Shown here one piece after another: positions 8,881-18,452 of a DNA stretch of 64,000 nt. Position 1 is the stretch's first letter; every line of letters begins with the position of its first letter. The position numbers and the translations under genes were made by a program. This DNA is from Jeotgalibacillus aurantiacus (GTDB taxonomy: Bacteria > Bacillota > Bacilli > Bacillales > Jeotgalibacillaceae): contig NZ_JACNMS010000006.1 in NCBI RefSeq assembly GCF_020595125.1, positions 1 to 64,000 on the forward strand. The letters run 5' to 3'. A model generated the notes under the pieces. That model ran no database searches. It worked only from the letters and a program-made list of their open reading frames with translations, and was not told the origin of the DNA.

Positions 8881-9687
8881 ATGAATGAAAAAGATATGAC
8901 CGTCCATGAGCATATAAATGAAATAAGAAAACGACTCATCATTGTAGTCGTTTTCTTTGTCTTTGCAATGGTCGGAGGCTTCTTTATCGCAGAGCCGCTG
9001 ATGAAGTTTCTTCAGTCCTCTGATGAAGCACAAAAAATGACCCTTAACGCATTCCGGCCAACGGACCCTGTCATGATCTACTTCCAGATCATCATGTTCT
9101 CTGCGTTGATCCTGACATCGCCCGTCATCTTATATCAGCTCTGGTCGTTTGTCAGCCCCGGTCTCCACGAGCGGGAGCGGCGCGTGACACTCAGTTATAT
9201 ACCCGCATCCGTCTTCCTGTTTTTATCAGGACTGGCGTTTGCCTACTTTATTTTATTTCCGTTCGTCATCAGCTTTATGACGAACCTTTCGAATAACCTT
9301 GAAATTGAACAGGTCATCGGGATCAATGAATTCTTTCAATTCCTATTCCAAATGACAATCCCCTTCGGATTCCTGTTCCAGCTGCCGGTTGTCATGCTAT
9401 TTATCACAAGACTCGGCATCGTCACACCGATGTTTCTCGGAAAAATCCGTAAATACGCGTACTTCGTGCTGCTCGTCATTGCAGCCTTCATTACGCCGCC
9501 GGATATTTTCTCACATATGCTCGTGACCGTACCGTTATTGTTGCTGTATGAAATCAGCCTGTGGATTGCGAGAATCGGCTACAACAAAGCGCAAAAGGCA
9601 GAAGCCATCCAGCGCGAAATAGAAGAACAAGAACGCCGCGAGCGGATTGACAAAGAGCTTGCAGCGCGTGAAAACAGCGGGGAATGA
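8881..9687 (+). CDS. tatC: Sec-independent protein translocase TatC
   Basis: 268-residue membrane protein, the receptor for twin-arginine signal peptides. It begins MTVHEHINEIRKRL, the conserved TatC N-terminal segment, and has six predicted membrane helices. FRPTDPVMIYFQ, SFVSPGLHERERR and FITPPDIFSHMLVTVPLLLLYE are family signatures. The C-terminus is a charged coiled tail. It is probably translated with tatA and ends in a terminator overlapping the stop. Confidence 0.95.
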   Translation: MNEKDMTVHEHINEIRKRLIIVVVFFVFAMVGGFFIAEPLMKFLQSSDEAQKMTLNAFRPTDPVMIYFQIIMFSALILTSPVILYQLWSFVSPGLHERERRVTLSYIPASVFLFLSGLAFAYFILFPFVISFMTNLSNNLEIEQVIGINEFFQFLFQMTIPFGFLFQLPVVMLFITRLGIVTPMFLGKIRKYAYFVLLVIAAFITPPDIFSHMLVTVPLLLLYEISLWIARIGYNKAQKAEAIQREIEEQERRERIDKELAARENSGE

Positions 9688-9706
9688 TCTTCGCTGTTTT
9701 TCTTTT
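9672..9706 (+). terminator. Terminator of tatAC
   Basis: AAACAGCG / CGCTGTTTTT stem spanning the tatC stop codon, followed by a T-rich tract. Confidence 0.75.
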
Positions 9707-9737
9707 TGTGGGGGGTGGTTCGGCTGGGGAGCTGTTA

Positions 9738-10460
9738 TGTTGTTAGCGGTTGGTTTTTTGTCGTTAGCTGGTGTGTTTCTGTTACTAGCCGTGGCGTTTC
9801 TGTTGTTAGTGGTGCTGGCGTCGGCTGAAATGTTGATAGGGCTTGTTAGTTTGTTGTAAGGGATCGTGTTTCTGTTGATAGGACTGCTTGATTTGTTGAT
9901 AGGCACGCTGGAATTGTTGATACATTTTCTTGAGGGAAGTGAATTGAAGGTAACTGGCTTTTTATCTGGATGCATTAAGCCAGAGCTGGTGCGGTGGTTT
10001 TATGTTGATCGGGTGGACATTTCTGTCACTAGCCGTAAAGTTTCTGTCGTTAGCCAGGGAGTTTACGTTATTAGGCGTGCTGGTGTCGGTTGAATTGTCA
10101 AAAGGGCTTGTTGGTTTGTTGTAATGGGGAGTGTTTCTGTTGATAGGCCTGCTTAATTTGTCGTTAGGCACGCTGGAATTGTTGATACATTTTCTTGAGG
10201 GATGTGAATTGAAGGTAACTGTCTTTTGATCTCGATGGATTAAGCCAGAGCTGGTGCGGTGGTTTTATGTTGATTGGGTGGACATTTCTGTCACTAGCCG
10301 TAAAGTTTCTGTCGTTAGCCAGGGAGTTTACGTTATTAGGCGTGCTGGCGTCGGCTGAAATGTTGATAGGGGTTGTTGGTTTGTTGTAAGAGCCCGCGTT
10401 TCTGTTGATAGGCCTGTTTAATTTGTCGTTAGGCACGATAGAATTGTTAATACACTCTCC
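9738..10460. repeat. 21-bp degenerate array C nested in a 265-bp tandem repeat
   Basis: Cores of the form TGTTGATAGGC recur at 9738, 9759, 9780, 9801, then 9831, 9852, 9873, 9894 and 9915: steps of 21 with one 30-bp step. A larger unit of 265 bp repeats about two and a half times (for example GTGTTTCTGTTGATAGG at 9866 and 10131 and its variant at 10396). No credible gene fits here; reading frames on both strands show a seven-residue period because 21 bp is seven codons. It fills the whole gap between tatC and ydiK. Confidence 0.85.
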
Positions 10461-10464
10461 ATAA

Positions 10465-10499
10465 GAAAAAGTAGCGAACCTCAGTCCGCTACTTTTTTT
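10465..10499 (-). terminator. Terminator of ydiL-ydiK
   Basis: Stem AAAAGTAGCG / CGCTACTTTT around AACCTCAGTC. On the minus strand it ends the ydiLK unit and overlaps the last codons of ydiK. Confidence 0.8.
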
Positions 10500-10692
10500 C
10501 ATTCATATGCTTTTTGATTTTCAGGTGGAGTCCGATCAGGCGGATTCCGGCGCCGATGTCATAGGTGGCAAAGGCGACGAAGATGTATGCCCAGACGCCC
10601 CAGCCGTTTTCGTTTACGCTGTTGATGGCGAAGAAAACGAAGAAGAATCCGAGGATCAGATAAAAGACTCCGTGTCCAAGAGGAGACCTCAT
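10489..10692 (-). CDS. ydiK: Small membrane protein YdiK (DUF4305)
   Basis: 67-residue protein with two membrane helices (VFYLILGFFFVFFAI and VWAYIFVAFATYDIGAGIRL) and a basic C-terminus. It matches the DUF4305/YdiK family of Bacillales in size and in its position directly behind the CPBP protease gene. Function unknown. The start codon abuts the ydiL stop, and the upstream GGGAGGGA serves as RBS. Confidence 0.8.
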   Translation of the reverse strand: MRSPLGHGVFYLILGFFFVFFAINSVNENGWGVWAYIFVAFATYDIGAGIRLIGLHLKIKKHMNEKK

Positions 10693-11448
10693 TTATAAAA
10701 TCCCTCCCAGTACAGCGCGCCAGACTAAGGCAAATGCTTCATTCAGCTCCACGATCCGCTGGATTTCATCGGCAAAGAAGAACTGCGTCATGACGACGAA
10801 TGTGTTGATGGCCATATGCGCAATAATCGGCACGATAATTTTTTTTGTAAATGCATACAAAAATGCAAATGCGTAGCCCATTGCTGCATAGATTAGGATG
10901 TGGGTGAAGTCAAAATGAATCACCGCAAAGATCAGTGCACTGATCAAGCCTGATATGAAGAAGTTGTATTTGCGGTAGAACCATCCAAAGATGACGCCGC
11001 GGAATACGATTTCCTCAAGAATAGGTCCGAAGATCGCAATCGCCACGGCTGCAAGAGGTACATAAGAAAGCAGATCGATCAGCTGGGCTGTATTATCAGA
11101 GCCCGGCTCAATCCCGATCAGATACTCAATGCCTACTGCGATCATCTGGCTGAAGAAGGCCAGGAAGATCCCGATGAACGACCAGATCGCAATCATCGCA
11201 GGACCTGCTTTTTCGCCCGGCAGATCCAGCACGCCTTTATTGCGGTTCAGCACAAACAGAATCACAAGCAGCCCAATCATGAAGCTGAGGAAAATCCAGT
11301 AGCCTGACACAAGGTTCAGCAAAACGGTCGGCTCCGCGCTGCTGACTGAACGCCCGACGAGAAGCGCAACCGGAACCACCACAAACGATGACAGCTGCAT
11401 CGCAACATACGTAATTAAAATGATCAAAAAGGTGCGATTCACAAGCAT
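10693..11448 (-). CDS. ydiL: CPBP family intramembrane glutamic endopeptidase (YdiL)
   Basis: 251-residue polytopic membrane protein of the CPBP/Abi family. The catalytic signature EEIVFRGVIFGWFYRK lies near residues 145-160, followed by the His-bearing FAVIHFDF and HMAINTFVV segments, completing the three CPBP motifs. Substrate unknown; family members process prenylated or membrane proteins. It forms an operon with ydiK on the opposite strand to tatAC and groESL, as in B. subtilis. Confidence 0.9.
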   Translation of the reverse strand: MLVNRTFLIILITYVAMQLSSFVVVPVALLVGRSVSSAEPTVLLNLVSGYWIFLSFMIGLLVILFVLNRNKGVLDLPGEKAGPAMIAIWSFIGIFLAFFSQMIAVGIEYLIGIEPGSDNTAQLIDLLSYVPLAAVAIAIFGPILEEIVFRGVIFGWFYRKYNFFISGLISALIFAVIHFDFTHILIYAAMGYAFAFLYAFTKKIIVPIIAHMAINTFVVMTQFFFADEIQRIVELNEAFALVWRAVLGGIL

Positions 11449-11631
11449 ACTCCTTTATTCGTTCTGTAGTGTTAATTCTACTAATAAAAGCGGGTGCCTT
11501 CAAACTTAATCGCTTTATGATGAAGGATTTCATGATCGTTTTGTGAAAATGGGGAGCGGGGAGGCGTGCTGGGGAATTGTACTGATGGGGGAAGTAATTC
11601 ACTTGTTTCACAAATGAAAGATGGATCTCCG

Positions 11632-11697
11632 TTCCAGGCGGACGCTTTCCGTGGCGCGCGGTGAGCCGCAGGAGTCGCCGCCTTCCACTCCGATCAA
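11632..11697. repeat. Short copy of the GCTTTCC...CAGGAGTC repeat
   Basis: Contains GCTTTCCGTGG, CGCGCGGTGAGCC and CAGGAGTC in the same order as the copies at 5031 and 5192, but lacks the central hairpin. Outer bases GGCGGAC and GTCGCCGCC are complementary. Confidence 0.7.
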
Positions 11698-11758
11698 CCA
11701 TGAAGGAGGGTATCTTCATGGAAGAAAAGGTTGGGGGAAACTAAGCTGCTGGAGAAAA

Positions 11759-11956
11759 TGTATCGATCGGGGTCGTAATTCAATCGTTTCAAAAATTAAA
11801 TGTATTGTTCTGGATTTTTTATGTACTGTTTCAAACAGGAATTGTATCGTTCCACTTCCGCCGACCTGTTATTGTATCGTTAGCAGACTTAATTGTCCTG
11901 TTTCAAAAAGTTTATGTATCGTTTCAGGCAGGAATTGTACTGTTCTGCATACAATC
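11759..11956. repeat. 21-bp degenerate tandem array D
   Basis: A TGTATCGTTTCA-like core appears at 11759, 11780, 11801, 11822 and 11843, then after one 30-bp step at 11873, 11894, 11915 and 11936. The rest of each unit is variable, with CAGGAAT recurring. It lies just upstream of the groESL promoter. No gene is visible between ydiL and groES apart from this. Confidence 0.82.
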
Positions 11957-12018
11957 CGCCACCAATCCGCCCGCACCAAAATGTAATACAAAATTTATAA
12001 AAATCACATGTTTTTCTC

Positions 12019-12047
12019 TTGCAAAAGAAAACAGAATTATTTACACT
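12019..12047 (+). promoter_or_regulatory. groESL sigma-A promoter
   Basis: TTGCAA at 12019-12024 and TACACT at 12042-12047 with a 17-bp spacer. The predicted start point falls just upstream of the CIRCE element, the usual arrangement for HrcA control. Confidence 0.65.
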
Positions 12048-12057
12048 AATACTTGTG

Positions 12058-12084
12058 TTAGCACTCAGATAAAAAGAGTGCTAA
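12058..12084 (+). promoter_or_regulatory. CIRCE operator (HrcA binding site)
   Basis: Perfect inverted repeat TTAGCACTC-N9-GAGTGCTAA, identical to the CIRCE consensus. It places groESL under HrcA heat-shock repression. Confidence 0.98.
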
Positions 12085-12120
12085 TAAACGAAAGAACATC
12101 ATTCAAGGAGGTTGTTTCAC

Positions 12121-12405
12121 TTGTTAAAACCATTAGGTGATCGCGTAGTTATTGAGTTGGTAGAGTCTGAGGAAAAAACATCAAGCGGGATTGTACTCCC
12201 GGACAGTGCGAAAGAAAAGCCGCAGGAAGGGAAAGTTGTGGCAGTCGGAACAGGCCGTGTGCTTGAGAACGGCGAGCGTGTAGAGCTTGAGGTTTCTGTT
12301 GATGACCGCATTATCTTCTCGAAATACGCTGGAACAGAAGTGAAATACCAGGGTACTGAATACTTAATCCTTCGCGAGAGCGACATTTTAGCAGTCGTTA
12401 ACTAA
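12121..12405 (+). CDS. groES: Co-chaperonin GroES
   Basis: 94-residue Hsp10, the lid of the GroEL folding chamber. The sequence [15 protein letters not shown] is followed by the mobile loop [15 protein letters not shown] (about 20-34) and by [10 protein letters not shown] at the end. The start is TTG at 12121, nine bases behind AAGGAGG; the in-frame TTG at 12112 lies immediately after the RBS and cannot be used. First gene of the CIRCE-controlled groESL operon. Confidence 0.96.
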   Translation: MLKPLGDRVVIELVESEEKTSSGIVLPDSAKEKPQEGKVVAVGTGRVLENGERVELEVSVDDRIIFSKYAGTEVKYQGTEYLILRESDILAVVN

Positions 12406-12496
12406 TGTTAACTTACTTACTTTTATAAAACAAAGTCCTTCGATCAGGACGTCATTTTCATCAAAGATACCAAATTATTTTAGGAGGTACTTATAA

Positions 12497-14119
<1,623 letters not shown>

Positions 14120-14136
14120 GGTCATCCATACACAGA

Positions 14137-14172
14137 AGAACTCTCTCTCACTTTGTGAGGGGGAGTTTTTTT
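14137..14172 (+). terminator. groESL terminator
   Basis: Stem AACTCTCTCTCAC / GTGAGGGGGAGTT with a G.U pair, followed by eight Ts. Confidence 0.88.
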
Positions 14173-14291
14173 TGTGCTGAAAATAACTGTTTTAGGTATT
14201 TTTATGGAAATATATGATATTATTTTACTGGGATAAAGTTGATTTTCAAAATTCAAGCTGTAATTTACTTTTCAGTAGGGATGTGAATGAT

Positions 14292-14759
14292 ATGAAACAA
14301 CGCGTTGTAATGTTAATCTCAGTCTCTCTAGCAATCGTGCTTTCATTAGCTTTAGCTTTTGAAGCTTACAGTCAATCTGAAAAGCGAGAGCTCGAGATAT
14401 TTAATCTGCTTTTAGGTATTGAATTGGTTATAGATGAGCTGGAATCGGATTTAGATAAACAAAGCAAGATCATTGAATCTAAAACCTTTCAAACTGAACT
14501 AGAGAATTATGCTATGGAAAAAAATGATTACTTAAACACATCAAAAACCGTGTCTTATATGTTTGAGGCAATAGAAGATGTAGACAAAGATTATATTGAT
14601 CTTAATGTTGATTTACATTATCACTACAGCAGTTTTTTAACAGCTGAATCAAAGGAAGTAGCTTCAGAAGAGCATGAAATTTTAACAGGTCTGCTGTTAG
14701 AAATAAAAAGAATTAGAGATTATTTAGCTTCGATTAATGATTTTGATAACGAGGCGTGA
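14292..14759 (+). CDS. Membrane-anchored hypothetical protein (paralogue of the gene at 43524)
   Basis: 155-residue protein with one N-terminal membrane anchor (VVMLISVSLAIVLSLALAF) and an acidic, helical extracytoplasmic part. Family not recognised. Start ATG 14292 is preceded by GGGATGTG; the longer frame from 14214 adds no recognisable sequence. It has a full-length paralogue of equal size at 43524-43991, sharing the anchor position and a central block (DYLNTS...YMFEAIE here, EYLNVS...YMFKSIE there). This block and a strong helical periodicity are all that can be said of function. It is AT-rich, at the left edge of the accessory island, convergent with the methyltransferase operon. Confidence 0.75.
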   Translation: MKQRVVMLISVSLAIVLSLALAFEAYSQSEKRELEIFNLLLGIELVIDELESDLDKQSKIIESKTFQTELENYAMEKNDYLNTSKTVSYMFEAIEDVDKDYIDLNVDLHYHYSSFLTAESKEVASEEHEILTGLLLEIKRIRDYLASINDFDNEA

Positions 14760-14860
14760 TCGATTAATGTATCCTTTAAATGTTTAAAGAGTTTTGCAGC
14801 ATGAAGTGCCTAATTTCAAGGGAATATCCTCTTTTTTATAGAACGTATGTTCCTTTTTGG

Positions 14861-14890
14861 GATAAAAGAAAACTTCCAAAAATGGAAGTT
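14861..14890 (-). terminator. Terminator of the methyltransferase operon
   Basis: AACTTCCA / TGGAAGTT stem with loop AAAA (14871-14890), followed on the minus strand by TTCTTTTATC. It begins at the last codons of the methyltransferase. Confidence 0.8.
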
Positions 14891-15747
14891 CAAACTGTTT
14901 GGAGATGTTCTCTCAAATTACCAGGCTTAATTTTTTTTGAAAAAAACATAAACTCTTGGCCTCGAGTAGGTTCTGCAATAGAATAATTTAAATAATATTT
15001 TTCGTAATAATGTCTGGAGTACAACTTCTCAATTTTATCAGCAATATCGTATGTTAATATCCAATAACGATTTCTCATTTTTCCTTTGATTACTTTGGCT
15101 AATTCTACGTGATCATTATGATCGTAGAAATTTGTATATAAATCTGGACCTTTATCGTAGTATGGAGGGTCAAAAAAAGTTAATGAGTTCCGAGTATTTT
15201 TAATAACTTCCTCAATGAATTCAATCGCGTCATAATTATGTACCTCAATTCTGTCAGCTTTTGACGCAATCAACTCTATTCTTTTAATAATTTTCTCTTT
15301 ATTAAATCTACAATCCATTTTATAAGCACCCTTTTGTTCTTTGCCACCAATAACGCCAGCTTTAATTATTCCAGCTCTATTAGTCCTGTTTAGAAAAAGG
15401 GTAGAAAATGCCACATCTAATTCACTTTCATTTTCTTTGTTAGATTGTATTTTTTTCTGTAAATCCCATTCTTTCATAGATATAGGGGTTTCAATAATTT
15501 TGTCAATTAACTTTTCTGGATGACTAACAATTACTTTCCAAAAACAATAAATACTGCGATCAAAGTCATTTATATATATTTTTTGAACATCCTCGTTTAA
15601 AAGCAACCTTATTGCAACTGCGGCTCCTCCTGCGAACGGCTCTATATAGCTTGTTAGATTATTTTCTCTAATGAGATGTTTTACATAGTTGTAAGTTTTG
15701 TCTTTACCACCAGGATATCTTAGTGGGGTTAATGTAGCTCTCGGCAT
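14890..15747 (-). CDS. D12-class adenine-specific DNA methyltransferase
   Basis: 285-residue N6-adenine methyltransferase of the Dam/D12 (alpha) class. Motif X is RYPGGK (residues 10-15), the AdoMet-binding motif I is EPFAGG (36-41) and the catalytic motif IV is DPPY (193-196), all intact. The predicted reaction is transfer of methyl from AdoMet to adenine in a specific DNA sequence; the target cannot be read from the sequence. Last gene of a five-gene leftward operon, 39 bases behind the ATPase gene. Its place next to an OLD-like ATPase/TOPRIM gene suggests it marks self DNA for that protein (inference). Confidence 0.88.
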   Translation of the reverse strand: MPRATLTPLRYPGGKDKTYNYVKHLIRENNLTSYIEPFAGGAAVAIRLLLNEDVQKIYINDFDRSIYCFWKVIVSHPEKLIDKIIETPISMKEWDLQKKIQSNKENESELDVAFSTLFLNRTNRAGIIKAGVIGGKEQKGAYKMDCRFNKEKIIKRIELIASKADRIEVHNYDAIEFIEEVIKNTRNSLTFFDPPYYDKGPDLYTNFYDHNDHVELAKVIKGKMRNRYWILTYDIADKIEKLYSRHYYEKYYLNYSIAEPTRGQEFMFFSKKIKPGNLREHLQTV

Positions 15748-15786
15748 TTTATCACCTGCTTCTAGTGTTATCTGTTTCTTCCTTTA

Positions 15787-17499
15787 CTAAAAACCTTTAC
15801 TTTTTAGGGCTGCAAGTTTATTTGTTACAAGCTTTATAAATGATTCTGCAAGTGTGGTAATATTATCATTTTCAAGAACTGCTTTGTAATAATACTTATA
15901 TATACCTGATTGGTCAAAAAAAGATTCGTGAGATTGAAACCATTTCTTTAGATTTTCTCTGTCAAGTTTTTGCTGTGAGATCATGTTTTCAAGTTCATTT
16001 AAGAGCATTTGAGGATAATAATTACCCAAAGACGTGTTATGTTCCACAGAATACCAAAAATCATGATGCTTATCTTCATTTAATAACAACTCATACAGAA
16101 TTCTAAAAACATTTTCTTCAGGACTAAAGTCGCCAGGCAAAAAAAGAACATTTCTTGGGTAGTTTTGAATTGAATTATAGCCCTTTGGATCATTAGTTAA
16201 AAATTCTTTGAGAGATGGTTTTTTCTTATATCTCGCGTCTCCATCTAGAACAATAATGGTATCTTTGAAGTAGCTATCTTTATTCGGTAAATCAAGTAAT
16301 GTAGTACAGTTAATTTGAGAAGCAATTAATTCACAATTATTTAAAAGATTACTCTCATTTTTACCCTCATAATAAATATTCATTATTTGCTCTAGTGCAA
16401 ACTTTGCTTCTTCATCCTCTAGATAGACTTTAACTTTTGGCATGGAATAATGTATTTCTGAAAATAAGTCTGCTTTTATAGATTGATAAGAGTCTTCTTC
16501 TCTAAAAAAAGGTCTGTTATTATTTCTAAAATAATATACCATGTGATTTTCCGAATCCTTTTGTTTCAATCTAAGCATCTCCTGAATTACAGTTAGGGAA
16601 TGGCTAGTAAATATAATTTGGAGTTTAAGTTCTTTTGACTGCTCTTTTAATAATTTTAAAAGTCGTAATTGTGCGTCAGGATGTAAGGAAACATCAAGTT
16701 CATCTATACATAATATGCCACCTATATAGTTGGGCTCAGTAGAAATATTATGAAACGACAGTAATGCATTAATAATCCCACTCAAACTTTCTTGTCCAAT
16801 CGATTGTGTGAGTATACTTGACGATTTAGGTTTTAAATATATCCCGGTATAATTAATTTTCGGTTTTGGTGTTTCGTATAATTCGTCAGTCTCCTCATCA
16901 ATTGAACGCGGAAGCACTTTGTTATACATTTCTATATACTTTTTAGTAATAGTAAATTGATCACTTATATATTTTCTGCCAGTTATTTTAACTAAGTGAT
17001 TATGCAGAGATTTAGATTCTCCAAAAGGGAAAAGCCTGCTAGTGCTTACGTAATATGTGGGTATTGGCATTCTTTCAGATCCCTTTATTCCAGTGTTTTT
17101 AAAAACTTCTTCTCCAATCTTATCATTTTGAATGCCTTCAGAGTTCACAGTTCTTGGTACTAATTTTAATTTCGGACCATTGGGATGCGAAGTCCTTACT
17201 CTTTTATAAACTTCATGTGCTTTATAGTGGTATTTTAAAGTTACTTCGTAATAATCATCATTTTTTCTAGAATCCTTATGCTCATCTTTGGATAAAATGA
17301 AGTAGTTATTAAATTCGGGATGGAAATCTTTATTATTTAACGTTTTAAACTCTTTTGTCCCGGAACCATTTGCAATTATACCTAATAAAGTTGATTTTCC
17401 TAATCCATTACCACCAGAAATTAAAGTAAGACCAGGCGATATATTAATAGTTTGATTTATGAATTTTCTGAACTTTTTTATCTTTAATTCTCTTAACAT
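15787..17499 (-). CDS. OLD-like AAA ATPase with TOPRIM-like C-terminus
   Basis: 570 residues. The N-terminal ABC/SMC-type ATPase begins LRELKIKKFRKF and has Walker A GGNGLGKST (29-37), an ABC-signature-like SIGQESLSG (233-241), Walker B ILCIDE (262-267) and an H-loop TSHS (298-301). The C-terminal part resembles the TOPRIM nuclease domain of OLD-family proteins: acidic YLEDEEAK (359-366) and LDGDARY (418-424), then a LPGDFSPEENVF segment. ATP-gated nuclease activity is inferred from the family. The start at 17499 (MLRELKI) has GGAG seven to eight bases upstream, better than the in-frame start at 17541. It lies between the four-TM protein and methyltransferase genes, tightly spaced. Confidence 0.82.
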   Translation of the reverse strand: MLRELKIKKFRKFINQTINISPGLTLISGGNGLGKSTLLGIIANGSGTKEFKTLNNKDFHPEFNNYFILSKDEHKDSRKNDDYYEVTLKYHYKAHEVYKRVRTSHPNGPKLKLVPRTVNSEGIQNDKIGEEVFKNTGIKGSERMPIPTYYVSTSRLFPFGESKSLHNHLVKITGRKYISDQFTITKKYIEMYNKVLPRSIDEETDELYETPKPKINYTGIYLKPKSSSILTQSIGQESLSGIINALLSFHNISTEPNYIGGILCIDELDVSLHPDAQLRLLKLLKEQSKELKLQIIFTSHSLTVIQEMLRLKQKDSENHMVYYFRNNNRPFFREEDSYQSIKADLFSEIHYSMPKVKVYLEDEEAKFALEQIMNIYYEGKNESNLLNNCELIASQINCTTLLDLPNKDSYFKDTIIVLDGDARYKKKPSLKEFLTNDPKGYNSIQNYPRNVLFLPGDFSPEENVFRILYELLLNEDKHHDFWYSVEHNTSLGNYYPQMLLNELENMISQQKLDRENLKKWFQSHESFFDQSGIYKYYYKAVLENDNITTLAESFIKLVTNKLAALKSKGF

Positions 17500-17552
17500 T
17501 TTATTTCTCCTAATTCTTTTAATTTTTATAAAACCATTCATTAAAAAAATTG

Positions 17553-18425
17553 CTATACCCCAATTTTCTGATCAGGTTTGGTTCTGGAGAGTTTTTTTGA
17601 CAAAGAACTCAACTTCCATATTCCTACATTTTTATCAGCGTCATATCTGTGTTCTACAGATATAATAGAGTTAACTTTATTGAAAGGAATTATTAAACTT
17701 TCAAAAACTTTTGGATCGTTGAATGGCGTAGCAACAATAGTATTAGAAAAGGATTTATGTGAGATAACTACGTTTTCATAAATATCTCCATTCTCCAATT
17801 TGATGGTTGAAATAACATCAGTTTTAATTTCCTTTAAAAAATAGTTAAAATAAAAAAGGAAGAGAGGGAGAAATACAAACAAAATTATAATTAATTGAGC
17901 TATCGCCTCAGACGCCTCAGAGTGGTTTTCACTTATAATTATTTGTTTGTCTTCAATTCTGACTATTTGGTCAATGACAGACGCTAAGAAAACTGAGAAT
18001 ATTACAACTCCTAAAATGTTTAAAATGAAAATTATTATTAAGTATATCTTTCTGTTATTTGTATAATTCTTTACCCAAAAATCAACTCGAGTGGTGTTTT
18101 GGATATAAGTAATAATTAACATAAAAACGAAAAGCAACAGAATCACGCCCATGATAAACACCAGGATAGTATTGCCTACATAAGCATTAAATTCTCTAGT
18201 TGGAATATTCCATTCAATAGACCAAGGTACTAAAGTCAATGGGAAAATAATGAATATTCCAATAAAAGCAAAAAGGTTATAAGTAAATTGAACAAAGGGT
18301 GATTGTATTGCTCTTTCTGCTTTTTTTGATTTCAAAAGTATAAAAATAAAAGGGATGAAAACACCTAAAAGAAAAGGTATGGATTTAAAAATAATATCTA
18401 CAATTGATTGAATGATTTGAAGCAT
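17553..18425 (-). CDS. Four-TM membrane protein with C-terminal soluble domain
   Basis: 290 residues, not recognised. Four strongly hydrophobic segments are near residues 8-28, 45-66, 82-106 and 127-150, a fifth possibly near 172-194. A soluble ~85-residue C-terminal domain follows, starting around KLENGDIYENVVISHKS, with beta-rich, Sm/SH3-like appearance, and a short basic end. The gene is 53 bases upstream of the ATPase and 27 bases downstream of the Excalibur gene on the same strand, so it is probably part of the same operon. If the operon is defensive, this could be a membrane effector or tether (speculation). Confidence 0.75.
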   Translation of the reverse strand: MLQIIQSIVDIIFKSIPFLLGVFIPFIFILLKSKKAERAIQSPFVQFTYNLFAFIGIFIIFPLTLVPWSIEWNIPTREFNAYVGNTILVFIMGVILLLFVFMLIITYIQNTTRVDFWVKNYTNNRKIYLIIIFILNILGVVIFSVFLASVIDQIVRIEDKQIIISENHSEASEAIAQLIIILFVFLPLFLFYFNYFLKEIKTDVISTIKLENGDIYENVVISHKSFSNTIVATPFNDPKVFESLIIPFNKVNSIISVEHRYDADKNVGIWKLSSLSKKLSRTKPDQKIGV

Positions 18426-18452
18426 TACTATCCTCCAGAAATTTATACGTTT

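Noticed and set aside
9535-10502. Asn/Thr-rich open frames on the minus strand over array C
   Set aside because: They are produced by the 21-bp period (seven-residue repeats) and overlap tatC or ydiK and its terminator; no RBS.
11621-12140. Open frames over array D and the groESL promoter
   Set aside because: They cross the promoter, CIRCE and repeat units and look like no protein.
14780-14986. 68-codon frame downstream of the gene at 14292
   Set aside because: Overlaps the end of the methyltransferase and its terminator on the other strand, no RBS and no protein-like composition.
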